In this document: piece after piece, positions 1 through 11,500 of the stretch
Position numbering within the stretch: position 1 is the first letter of the stretch
Layout of the letters: every line of letters starts with the position of its first letter
Assembly (NCBI GenBank): GCA_013396755.1
Contig: VWZF01001862.1
Location: 540,784-604,783 of the forward strand
Source: Sclerurus mexicanus
Lineage: Eukaryota > Chordata > Aves > Passeriformes > Furnariidae
Direction: 5' to 3'
DNA length: 64,000 nucleotides
Position numbers and translations under genes: made by a program
The notes under the pieces: generated by a model
What the model was told of the DNA's origin: nothing
What the model saw: the letters and a program-made list of their open reading frames with translations, nothing else
Databases searched by the model: none

Positions 1-3000
1 GAAAATGAGAGGTGGGCACAAATTTAACAAACCCTCCAATAGCAGCAAGGTACCTAACACCCCAGAAGGCCTTGGAAATAGCAGTCCTTGCTCAATTAAG
101 TGAAAAAATAAAAGAGTTCTCTGAACAGCCAAGTACAAATTCTTCTAAAGCAAATGCCATCGTCGAGATTTCCCAGGTTTTGTTTTGGGATGCTCTGTCT
201 GCTGCTATCTGAAACACAGGACACACAAGTGTTTATGCATTTAGAAGGGAGGCTCGTGGCTAAATTTGGGCAAAGGTTTGCGAACTGGAGGAGGAGGGAA
301 AAGGCTGTGGGAATGAGTGGAGCGTGCGCTCGCGCAGCCCCGCGGATCGGCGTGGAGCACAGCTCCCGTCAGGGCGGGCGGTGCCGATGGCTCTCTGGAT
401 GGCTGACAGCACAGATGTACTGCGGCTCAGCCTGTGACTAATTTTAACAAGCTGCCTGCACGGTTACAAAAGGCAGATCTGTTGGCATTTTTACTTTCAA
501 CCACCTGGTCTTGACAAACATTTTCTGCAAATAGCACATATGTCATAAGGCTGGACTCGGGAGACGTGCAAGGCAGGGAGAGAGGGGTTTAAATCCCAAG
601 GATGGAGGCAGGGGCTGGAAGTGGTGATAGCCAGGAAGTCCCACCAAAGAGTACAGGTCAGCATAACCAACCGTGGTCAATGGGCTGAAGAAAGGCAACA
701 TTCATAGGAAGAGGCAAAACATTTGTAAGATGAATTTTGCAGTTGGATGGGTCTATTGCTCAGGATGGGCACAGAGCCTTATCCAGACATGGGCTGGAGC
801 AGATTTCCTGTTCAGTGTCACCCACAGTGCACTGGTGTAAGCCTTGCACCAGTTCCTGCCCTTGGCTGGGTCCATCCCTATCAAGTGCCAGACAGAGAGA
901 CACAGCATGAGAAGGAAAATGCCCAGAAGATGGCAAAGGTTTGACCCTTTGAAGGAGAACATGTTGAACAGTTTTCATAGAAGGTTTCTATTTCAAATAG
1001 GTTGCTGTGTGTTAAAGCCTGCAGAGGAGGACACACCTACAGAGAGGTGTTGCTTTCACGGATAATCCCAGATCTGTTTGTACTCTTGAGCCAGATGCCT
1101 TTGGGATGTTGCTGGACACCCTCAGGCAAGGCTGTTCTTTTTCTATGACATCCAGAGCACAAGCTGCTCTGATGGACCTAAAAATGCAGTGGCCTCCATA
1201 GTTCTCTTTTTCTCATCCCACAGTAACCCAGTGCTGAAATTCAGGGAGGAAGGACTGGTGTGAATTTGCGTCAGGAATGAACATCCTCAAATTCAATCGT
1301 AATGACTAAGCACAAAGATAACAAAGGAGCTGCTAACGCAGTCTCCATCCCTTGACGTCTCCACTGGCAGGCCATTTTGGAATAAGAGTTATTGGGCTCA
1401 ATGCCAGGGTGACTGGTAAATCCCATGATTCATGAAATGTAAACTTCCAGTTGTTGATCTTGTGATACTTGCTGCCCTTAAAACTAATCCAGCTGTTCAC
1501 AGAACTTTCTTCTGGTTTCCTGGAGCCTGGCACAACGAGGGAGATGAAGTGCAGGAGAACACAAGACTATAATGACAAACTAGTGGGGCCACATCTTGAC
1601 TCAACTATTTCTTAGGTCTCTTTCTGCACACGGGGAGGGACTGCTGACAAGCTGGGCTTTGATCAAACAGAGGGAGGGAGTTCACCAAGTGGTGCAGGAA
1701 CTACCACAATGAAATCGCTTTTTCTTTAACAAGGATGAAGCAGGTTCTCTGTGCATCTAGGATTAATTTACTTTGAGTTGGGCAAGGAGAAGAGAAGTGG
1801 GAGAGCTCTGGAAGTCTGCAGTCCTTTTCTCCTCTTAGAATGTGTCCTGGCTCACAAAGCTGAACTGTTGTTCCAGCTCGTTTTCAGGATACACTGGAGG
1901 CATTTTCAGACTTTAGAATAAATCAAAAAAGTAAAGTAAGCAAACAACAATCTAAGAGTTTATGTGTCAGATCAGCTGAAATGCTGGTTTGCTCCTCCCC
2001 AGAAAATGTTGCATATTTTTACTGCAGCATTACCAAAATGGGTCTCTGCTGACCTGTTATATCAATCTCATAGTCAAAACCAGACCCCTATTACAACCTT
2101 TCTGCACACAGCCTCACCCCCAAAAAGGGTCAGTCAGGAGTCTCCATAGTTGGTAAAACACACACTTAATGCTGCCTACCCAACACACAAACTCTTCACA
2201 GCTTGCTTTGAATTAGTCATGGGACAGCAGAGAGGAATGAGAAGGATTTGAAGAGACGGAGATTTAGGAACAAATGATAATTTATGTCTTTCAGAAAATG
2301 CAAGTCAAACCTTGCCTGTTCTGGCCCTTCAGCACTTCTGGTGGGAACAGGATATGTGTTTAGCATATCTCCAAGGTATTCTCGTATGAGCATGACAACC
2401 AGGTGCCTGCTGCAAGGACAGCTATAACAAATCACCCACATTCTTTTCAAGCCAACGCTGCAATTGTTCTTCTCGTTGGATCATCTGGCTTCAGTGTGGG
2501 CTCCCTTCAATTTCTAACGTGGAAAGTATTTCCAATAGTTGACAGATGTCTTTCCTCGCTTTACACTCCTTTCTTACCCTCTTCAGTGTTAGCCTTGCAG
2601 GAAATACCGAGTTAATTGGAAAGATTAGGAAAGGTCTCCTACAGCTTTTGGAGGAGAAAGTGGGAGCAGGCAGAATGCAGTAAAGGGAGAATAATTCATT
2701 TAATATTTTAGTTTAGTATTAAACTTTAAAAGTTAACAGCCAGAGGAAGGAAGGGCTCTAGATTCTGTTGGATGTTTGTTATCACTCAGCACAAAGTAAA
2801 GCGATCCCTGTATAATGATTTTCAACCAGTAGTTCAATTCCTTGCCCACATATAGCAGAGTTTCCAAGGAAGAAGCATTTGTAAACAGTTACTAGAAATA
2901 CAATTTGATTGTGCTGTGTAATAACTGCAGTGTATGGTCCAGCTCACTGGTTTATCCCACACACAGACCTCAGGATTTTTGCCTATTAATTTCTCTCTTG

Positions 3001-5844
3001 TGGAAGAAGAAATACTCATTCTCATAAAAGAAAAAAAAATAAATAGAGAGGGGAATTTTTTTGAGCATGTAGATAGTGAGAATTTCTGTAGAAATCATCC
3101 CTCATGAGCTCATTGGATTTGGAAGATGGCGGGGTTTGATGCCAAGATTTCTAAGCACTAAAAGTCCTCCTGAAGGATCCAGGAGTGGGATTCAGGTTTT
3201 CACCTCCTCCTCCTCACCCCCATTTCATAGGCAATAGGAATATTCTCACACCAGTACCAGTTTGATCTGCTGTGATTTACAGGTTATATTCAAGTGTGAA
3301 CAGTTACAAAGAATTTTCTACCTAAAAGGACATAAACCACAACCTGTCGCAGTTATTTTCCTAAAGGTACTGGGTCCATCTAAGCTGTTTGGACAGCAGA
3401 AGCCTACAGTCCTAATGGACATATGTAAGCATCTAGATATATTAGCCCTTTGGTAGTGCTGCTCTTGCAGCAAGAGAAGCACCATCCTCCTCAAAAAGAG
3501 ATTTGCAATGAGAGGGAGAAGGAGGGGAAAAGGACACCTCTGTCCTGCAGAGACCAGCTGCAAAATCCCTGTATGCGGAAAGTGAACCAAAGGAAAAGGC
3601 TCTGCCTGAGGAATGCTGAACATGCTGCTCCTTAGGACCAGTGTGAGAGAACAGAAATTGGACATGGCTGAGCGTGGCTGTATGAACAGATAATAAATTA
3701 AAAATTAGTTTTGTGTTTAGACCTCCTGAGGCAGCAGGGACAATTAGCAGAGACATGGTAATTCAAGGTACAAGTCGGTGACAGTCAGGTGACTGCAGAG
3801 CTCTACAGTGTCCTGGCAGGAAATCACCCCTCAGAAGGGCAGGTCTCTGAGCTGTTACCACCATTATGACTGGTGGGGATAATTTGGGATAATTTTCAAG
3901 ATTGGTATTATTTGTGTCATGCCAGCCAGCATTTATTCTGCAGGTCAAAACTCAGCACTCATTTAAAAGACATTTCAAAGCATTACCTGCTCGGGCATCT
4001 GGAAGTGCTTAGGCACATGAACCTGTTTGCTATTTGTGCTGCTTAACAGTTCCCATGTTAGAGTGCGGTGGAAAGTTGGGTGATAGCAAAGAAAACAGCA
4101 AAGAGCAAGACCCAGTGCCTTTCCCAAGACAAAGGGATGTTAGAAGTCCACTGGCAGCTTTGTTTGCTCTTTGGTTTCTCCTTATTTCGTGCCTTGAGAG
4201 TCCTGGGGAGCAAGTAACAGGGCAAGGGAAAGAAAATGAAGAGTAGCCATGACTGCAGATGATGAGCTGCTCCGATGACATCAGGATGGAGACTGCCAAA
4301 GCCTGATGGAGAACAGGAGCATCCAGAAGGGAATCTGAAAGGAACAAGACCTTAACGAAGGTTGTCTCAGCTGGGGATGCTGAACAGATGGGATCCAGTG
4401 GAGGAAGGATCTTCTGCCAGGAGCCATAAAGCCTGGAAAAGCCCACGAGAACTGCAAAGAAGGGCTGCAAGAACACTTCAAAAGCACTACTGAACTGCCA
4501 GAAAGAAGTCATAGGCCTGGCAGTCACAGCAAAGCTACCCACAACACATCCTGGGTGATGCTGACCAAGTTCAGTGCAGGTTTGTGTTAACAGACTGTAC
4601 CTCCACAGGCCACACGCGGTGGCTGGCAGAAGAAAAGAGACTAATTACAGCAGAAGGCAGACTGGGACGTATAAAAATCTCCACACTCCACTTATGCAAA
4701 CAGAGCAATAGCAAACTGGGCACATGTTACATCTTGGAATTATTCTATAGAGCAGTTTTAGAGATGATGTGCATGGATCTGCCTGCTGCAAAGTTTTAGT
4801 GCCTTCCCCAGCAGCAGGATGAGCCCCGTGGCAAAGGCAAGGACAGGCAGCAGCCGTGGCAGTGCTCAGTGCCACAGTGAAATGCTGTTTCAGTGACACA
4901 CAAGCGGTAACGTGAGGGCAGACACCTGCCAGCTCCCAAAGCCAACAAATTCCTCCGCCAGCAGCAGGAAAAGAAACAATACAACAATGGCTTGCCCCTA
5001 CAGCAACTTGGGACAGGAGTCTCAGCTTGTTTGGAAGTATCAATAAATTGTTCTTTGGAGAAGCGTGAGGTTTATTTGCTATGATCACACCCACACAAAT
5101 ATTTGAGGGCATGTACTTCTCCTGAGCTTGGAGTTATTTTAAATCTTCACCCTGTCACCACCCCTAGCACTCCCTTGCCATTCTGCACTGTTCTACAATG
5201 TCCCCACGGGATCTTCCAACCAAAGCACTCATCATCCCACATCCACAACATTTTCCAGACTGTAAATGGATGGAAGGTGCAGCCAGGAAATCTTCCACCA
5301 GCCTGATCTCCCCATTGTGACACCAGGCTAAAAAATCCCTTCCATTTTCACTGTCTAAAGCACATTAACATAATTCAAATTTCTAATATCTAGGTCTCTG
5401 TTATCTTTTTTTGCTCCTCTCGATGACTCCATAGGACAGTTGGTCACAATTTTTCTCCATCAGGTCAGTTCTTTTCCTCTTGCTCTTCCAAGGCATATAC
5501 TCAAATCCCAACTTTCCTTTGAATCCCATCTTCTAATTACCATTGTCATCTAACTATTTTTCAAGAGAAAGGAATGACCCTTGGTCTTTAAATCAGCTCA
5601 GATTTGTGACCTGACTTTAAATATATTCAGCTGAAAGCCATTAGCCATTCTTCAATTGCCTTTGCTGTAAAATGGCCTAAATTGCTCAACATTAGTCTGC
5701 TATTTGAAGAAAAAATATCAATTAAACCTTCAGGTTTAGAGAACTTACATTTATACATTAGAAGTATTTAGCAGTATTTTGATTCAAATTTTTTTCCACC
5801 AGCTTCATTCAGAGCACAGTTTTATCTCACACAAATCCTGTCCC
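1..5844. other. Non-coding stretch, no gene recognised
   Basis: No open frame here is longer than about 170 codons and none resembles a known family, so I see nothing coding in it. The DNA is anonymous and non-repetitive. Two things stand out: a small cluster of CpG dinucleotides near 316-390 (listed separately) and an AT-rich, pyrimidine-rich block at about 5100-5800. No tRNA-like B box and no CR1 end were seen. It is probably intergenic or intronic. Confidence 0.6.
316..390. promoter_or_regulatory. Small isolated CpG cluster
   Basis: About a dozen CpG dinucleotides lie within roughly 65 bases (for example GCGTGCGCTCGCGC and CCGCGGATCGGCG), flanked on both sides by CpG-poor AT-rich sequence. 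Orphan CpG clusters of this kind in vertebrate genomes can mark an alternative promoter, an unmethylated enhancer or a protein-binding site. No CCAAT box or TATA element was seen next to it. It is too short to meet usual CpG-island length criteria, so the regulatory reading is an inference. Confidence 0.35.
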
Positions 5845-5960
5845 CATCTGAGATGGTGCTGGATCTGCAATGTGCTTGGACTTAGCATCATCTCAGGGCT
5901 GGGTCCAAGTGTGCCATGGACCTGATGCTGGTCCAACAGCATGCTTGGGGCCATGGCTGA
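5845..5960. repeat. Inverted-unit repeat, copy 1
   Basis: A segment built from the same units as the array at 8150-8560. It has a CATCTGAGATGGTGCTGGA-type unit at 5845-5863, then the opposite orientation at 5878-5897 (GGACTTAGCATCATCTCAGG), then GGGTCCAAG, CCATGGACC, TGATGCTGGTCC and AGCATGCTTGG. The alternation of orientation gives potential hairpins. I do not recognise it as a named repeat family. It lies about 2.2 kb from the larger copy and probably shares its origin with it. Confidence 0.65.
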
Positions 5961-8149
5961 GCTTCCAGCTGGAGAGAACATACCCCTGGGTTCATGCCAG
6001 GTGACCTACCACCACTAAATAGTCTGCCCCAATGCTGCTGGCAGCATGGTTTGACCCGATGAAAAGGAGAAGGAATAAAATAAATGAAGAACAAAAGAAG
6101 AAGGAAAGAGTGATGCAAATGCTTCAGTGGTGGTGCTGACCAGAGAATTGTTTCTCTGTGCGCCCATCCTCTCTGCTGCCTCTTGGCAGTGAACAGGCTC
6201 AATTTTCTCCCTTCTGCTCTGAATTTGACTCTTCTTCATGGCCTGGGATGTTGAAATGCTCAGGTCTCAGCCATTAAAATCATCGGTCATACACAACACA
6301 CCCATCTGGCACTGGCCACGAGAAAGAGTGGCTGTAATTTTAGCTGTAATTTTAATGCAATCGATTTGATTTCAGGAATTAAGTTTTTCATATCCCTAAG
6401 GAACTGTATTTCATCTCTCCAATCCATAGGAAAAGACATCAGAATTTTCCAAAACAGGGAACATTCCCTAAAAGCTCAGAGACAGACCATCCGTCCGGGA
6501 TGGAATATGCACCATTCCCAACACCTCCATCCAGTCCAAACCCTGTGAAGATTTTGCAACCAGGGGAGTTGACAAAAACCTACAGCCAGACACCTTTGTC
6601 ACTGTATATTCCAGCCTGTTGCTCTTTAGGGCAGCAGATCATCTTCCACTCATTAGCAAACAAACAAAGCATGATCTGCCAGCTGAATTAAGGATGAGGG
6701 GGCACAGAGTGACCTGGGGACCATGGCATGCATCTGCCACCCTGATTCGGAGGCAATAGCACCTTCTTTCAAAGAGTTGCCCTGAAACTACACTGCTTAG
6801 ATAGCACTTTCCTCTGGATCCATCTTCAGTGCAGTCTGAAGGCAGAAGAGTATGTACCATGATACAGGGCTGGTGTTAAATCACTTGAAATGGAAGAAGG
6901 GAAGTTCAGGTACGATGCCATTATTGATGCTGCCCGTGATGCTGCTGCAGAGAAACACTTGGCTCACCATGCCTAATCCAAACACCAGGCCAAATTCAGA
7001 TGTGGCTTCTAAGTGGCATGGATTGAAAGGTATTAAATGTTCAGAAACAGGGAACAAAAGTTTGCAAGGCACAAACCTCCTCCCACGCCCTTCCACCAAT
7101 TCCATCTCAATTATTTGCTTAACAGCATTTTCTGGGGCTGACAGTCCCTGCTGCAGAGGAGGCCAGCATGGATCCCTGCACTGCAGTGGTGGTTTGGCAG
7201 CTTTATGATGTTTTACATCACTTTTTCAGAGAACACCATGGCTATAAAATTTGTAGTTTTCCTAAACCCCCAGAATCCATTTAATCAAAACAGTCCGGCG
7301 GCCACACCAGGGCATTATGCAAGTGCATGGCTGCTGCTCCTTCAGCTGCTGGAGGAGGAATTTGCTGACAAGTCAAGATTATACTTTCAGTTCCTTCTGC
7401 TCTCCCCACTCATTATGGGCTGTTAAGAAATTTCGAGTTAATTAATTCAATCTCAGGAGAGGAAAATACTCGTAGGATTTCTTTAACAGGGTGCAGCTAT
7501 GGAAGGGAAAGGCTGAGCGTGTTTACTGCTCAGTGAAAAACAGTCCCTGTTCCTTGAAATTCCCTTCTCACCTTCCGCTACCCTGGGTGTTGTCATTGGA
7601 AATCATTTTACATGAAATTAATTTTGTAGCACCTAAATGGATTTGTGCCACAAACCCCCTTGGTTTCTGAGCCACTTTTTGTTGTGCATTTTGTTTTCTC
7701 CTAGAAGCTGCCTGTATTCGTGGCCCATAACTTGGCAAGAGCACCAGGAGCCGCACCTCACCTCCTTCTAAGCCAGAAACTGGTAGGCAGGCGATACAGC
7801 CCTATAAAACACAATTAACCTTTTCACTAAACAACAGCTCCCCGAGTGAAAACCAGCCCATATTGAAAGGAATGAGACTGCTTTATGTTAACGGTGTGTC
7901 TCAAACCTTAAAATAAAATATTTGTGCTTACATAAATAGTTGGAAAGGTAAAAGTGTCATAACACTGGGTGTTTGTTATTGGAGCCGGAGCTTGCCTCCT
8001 GCCTGCAACAAAATGTCATAACAAAGCCTGGGTCGGGCTTGCTGCGTTTACTCCTCACTGCTGTGTTTAAAAGTCAGAGACAAACCCAAGCTATAAACAG
8101 ATTGCGTGGCAGCTCACGAAAAGGCTCCTGTCAAAGTGGGGCTTATTTT
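5961..8149. other. Non-coding stretch between the two inverted-unit repeats
   Basis: No convincing coding region. A perfect 12-bp tandem duplication (GCTGTAATTTTA, two copies) occupies 6331-6354. The part at about 7560-8000 is AT-rich, has several homeobox-type TTAATT and TTTATG cores, and has the unique, non-repetitive character of conserved non-coding sequence. That reading is only an impression without an alignment. Confidence 0.5.
6331..6354 (+). repeat. 12-bp tandem duplication
   Basis: Two perfect adjacent copies of GCTGTAATTTTA at 6331-6342 and 6343-6354. It is most simply a replication-slippage duplication. There is no further copy on either side. Confidence 0.85.
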
Positions 8150-8560
8150 AGCATGCCACGGACCCAGCATCATCTCAGGGGGTACAAAGCTTGAGGACCA
8201 AACTGTGCATCCCCTGAGATGATGCTGGGTCCAAGCATACCACGGACCCGAGATGGTGGTGTGTCCAACCACGGTGAGGACCCAGCAGCTCTACAAAGCT
8301 TTGCATGATCTGAGATGGTCTACAGAATGCTCAGGACCATGGCCCAGTTTGGGACCTGGACCAGCATCATCTCAGATCCATGGCATGCTTAGATCCAGAG
8401 TCATCTCAGGTGGTGCAAAGCTTGTGGACCTGCTGGATCCACAGTGAGGTTGGACCCAGCAATACCTCGAGCCCATAGCATGCTTGGACCCAGTGCTGTC
8501 TCACCTGGCACAAAGTTTTGTACCCCCTGAGACGATGCTGGGTCCATGGCAAGTTTGAGC
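8150..8560. repeat. Array of alternating inverted units (GGACCCAGCATCATCTCAGG type)
   Basis: About eight imperfect units of 35-50 bp, in both orientations, fill this interval. The best arms are a perfect 22-bp inverted repeat at 8160-8181 and 8211-8232 (29-nt loop), and a longer pair at 8160-8194 and 8511-8545 that matches at 31 of 35 positions. Other units begin near 8360 and 8450. Recurrent sub-motifs are GCATGC, GGTCCATGG, TACAAAGCTT and CATCATCTCAG. It is not CR1-like and encodes nothing visible. It could be a decayed palindromic minisatellite or the remnant of a non-autonomous DNA transposon with inverted termini. Confidence 0.8.
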
Positions 8561-8599
8561 CCATGGCCAGGCTGCCTGCTGCAGAGCACCCCGCTGTGA

Positions 8600-11500
8600 A
8601 ACAAGTGTTTTGAGGTCATCCAAAAACTCGTGTGGCCCGTGGTGGGGTGGGGGGAAGGGGAGATGCTCCACCACACACCCTGCTGCTACCCAAAGCCTGC
8701 CCTGAAAACCTCAACAGCAAATTGACTTCAGCACACCATGCCCTAAAACCTGCTTTTTGCAGAGAGCACCTTCATCCCCAGTGCAGGCTAAGCCGGGCTT
8801 TCCAATCCACCCCAGCCCAGCGGAGGCTGGAGGGAGACTTTTATCACACTTGGCCAACAACAGCAGCTTCCCAGCTGCTCGCAGCACCAGAGGAGTCAGC
8901 GCTGGGAGCTGTGAGCACTCGTTGCAGCTCCTCCCTGCCAGCGGGGCCCACCTGCTGCAGCAGGGTGGTTTGGCAGCATTTCAGCCTTGGAGTCTTATTG
9001 ATCCCATGGCTGGGAGAGGTTTCAGCTGTGGAGAGACTAAAATGACCCTAGTGCACTGCAGAGTGGGGCAGGGGGATCTATGGGGTCTTTGTGGATGGTC
9101 GGTGTGTCTCTGCACCTCTAAGGAAGAGGATTTGGCAGTGATGGAGCACAAGGTGGAATGTACAGGGCTCCCATGACCAGCTCTGACGTAGTTCTACTCC
9201 GTTGGTTGCTTCAAGGCAAGGACCACCCCCAGCCGTTCCCTGCCACCCATCTGCCTTCACTGACAGTGTGTAACCCCTGGGCTCACAGGGGTCTGTGCCT
9301 CGTGCTCAGAGTCTCTCTCCTTGGCTTCTGCACCTTCACCCACACTGGTCATTCAAAGCCCAGATAAGAAGCAAGCAGAGCTTTAATGCTGTATAATCTT
9401 GGCAGGAACACCCAGCGTGCTCTCTGACATGGTGTGGCTGGGCAGAGGGCAGGAAAAGACAGCTATATCTGAGAAGTGGATCAGCATCCTTTTTCTTATA
9501 AAATGCCTTAGGTAACCTACACCTTATGACCTGCTTTGCTAGCACGGATCAGTTCTGGTCACTGTCTTTGTGTGAGCTGCATGGGGGAGCAATGAGCATT
9601 TTCTATGAACCCCAAAGCAGGGACAGCCCACACCACGGTTGTGCTGTACCAGGCAGCAAAACCTGTCCTGAGGGCTGTGCCTGGCCAATACACTTCTGCA
9701 GCTGTGAGCAGCCAGGAATTAACATTTAGCACAAAGCAGCATGATTCCTCCAGAACAGCTGTAGAAATACTTAGCCTAAATTAAATAAGCATTACCATAG
9801 CAGCTAGGTGCTTATTTACAAATGAAGGCCTGGAAGCTGCAGCCAGACCTGCTTCCCTTGGTCCCCATGGACCCCCAGAACCAGGGCAGGCAGGTTGCAG
9901 GTTTTGCAGAGGACTGGATGATGGATTGGAGTATCAGGGTTGTAGGCTGTAGCACCCTCTCTGCAGCTCTCAGAGATCATTCAAAAGGTGGATGGTGATT
10001 ACCAGGTCCCCAACATTTAGGGGATCTTTCTCTGGAGGGCTCAGCCTGTGGCAGAAGCCATCCTACTAGCTGGAGGCTGATGCTGTGAGCAGAGCTGATG
10101 GCTTTACCTGAGCCGCCCCATGGAAAGAGAGGTCCTCCCTTTGCTGAGGCATCTCTCCATCACCCACCAGAGAACCTCTCTGCTGGGCAAGTTGGTCACC
10201 CTTGTGCCTGCATCGAGGACTGTCCCTTCCCTAGCTCCCTGTGACTCAGGGACCTCACTCTGTCCCAGCAGTCTCAAACATACTCACCCTCACAGATACT
10301 TTCCCATGTCCTTCACCCACTGGTGCCTTTGGCATATATTTTCAGAAGCAGGTGTCTATCTGGAGGCTCTTAAATCCACACAAAAGCCCCTTAAATTGCC
10401 TGTTTTCCAGAACTCCTGCCCACTCAGCAATCTGCTCGAGTCCCCAGAGAGGCATCAATCGTGGGTAGCGAGGATCCGTGGCGGAGCAAGACCCCATGGC
10501 TGCAATCCCTCCCTCAGGAAAGCCCCTGTTTGTTTATTTGCCTGGTGTGGGCTGCAGCTGCCCCACACAGACCCGTCTGATGGCCCCCCTGCTCGTGTGG
10601 GGCCGAGGAGCAGCTGCAGGCTCATCCTTGGGCAGGGTGAAGGCCGGCAGGAGTGGACGTACGGCAGCGAGCAGAGCGTGGTTGCAAGATCTCAGGGGAA
10701 CAGGCTGAGGTTCCTGTTGCCCTATCCCACCCTGCAGGAATCCGGGGTCACGTCGTTCCCACCGGGAGAGGACTCCACAGCTGTCCTCCCATGGGGCTTC
10801 CCTGGTCCCAAAAACCTGCCTTGCTGCAGCAGCACTTCAAAGGGCTTCACTCCTCACGAAGAGCAAAGGATCTGCAAGCCAGTAATCCCAGGCTCTGAGT
10901 CTTCATTGAATATCCCCGAGGGATCGAGGGAAATCCAGATGCATGGGAACGTGGATGGGTGAAGGCCTTTCTTGTTTACTGAGCTCGGCTCCCACCTCCC
11001 CATTGCATCACCTGGTGCCTCGAGGTTTGGTTGGAGCAAGGCTTCTGGCACAGCACCCGGGGGCTCGGGGGGAGCCCTGGGGCAGGCACAGGTGGGCAGC
11101 ACAGGTGGGGCAGGGGGTGCCAGCAGCAGCCGGCCCCGGCGGGCAGGGAGCCACGGCCGCTATCGCACTGGAATCAAACCCTCTTCTGAGAAGCTCCAGC
11201 AAGCTGCCACCCTCCTATGGAAAAATACGCTTGGAAGGTCTCCAGCCATCCCTGCTCCAGAGAGAAATTGATAACCCTGCTGCCAGCCAGATACTCTGGG
11301 ATTGTTCTCTTTCCTCCCCGCTACAGAAGGACATTTCAGATCCCGTCCTCTCCCGGTCCAGCCTTTCAGTGCCTTCCATGTCTCAAAAGAAATTCCTGTG
11401 CAGCCAGAAGTTTTTACTACTTTGTTCTCAGAATATCATAATATTTTCTTTTTTAATTAAATCACATTCCCCATCTGCCTTGCATACATGTTTTGGGTAG

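Noticed and set aside
580..600. tRNA B-box-like GGTTTAAATCCC
   Set aside because: No matching A box or acceptor-stem pairing at the right distances.
10120..10962. 280-codon plus-strand open frame, longest in the window
   Set aside because: No recognisable domain or motif, a second frame is also open over much of it, local GC richness lowers stop frequency, and no promoter or splice context supports it.
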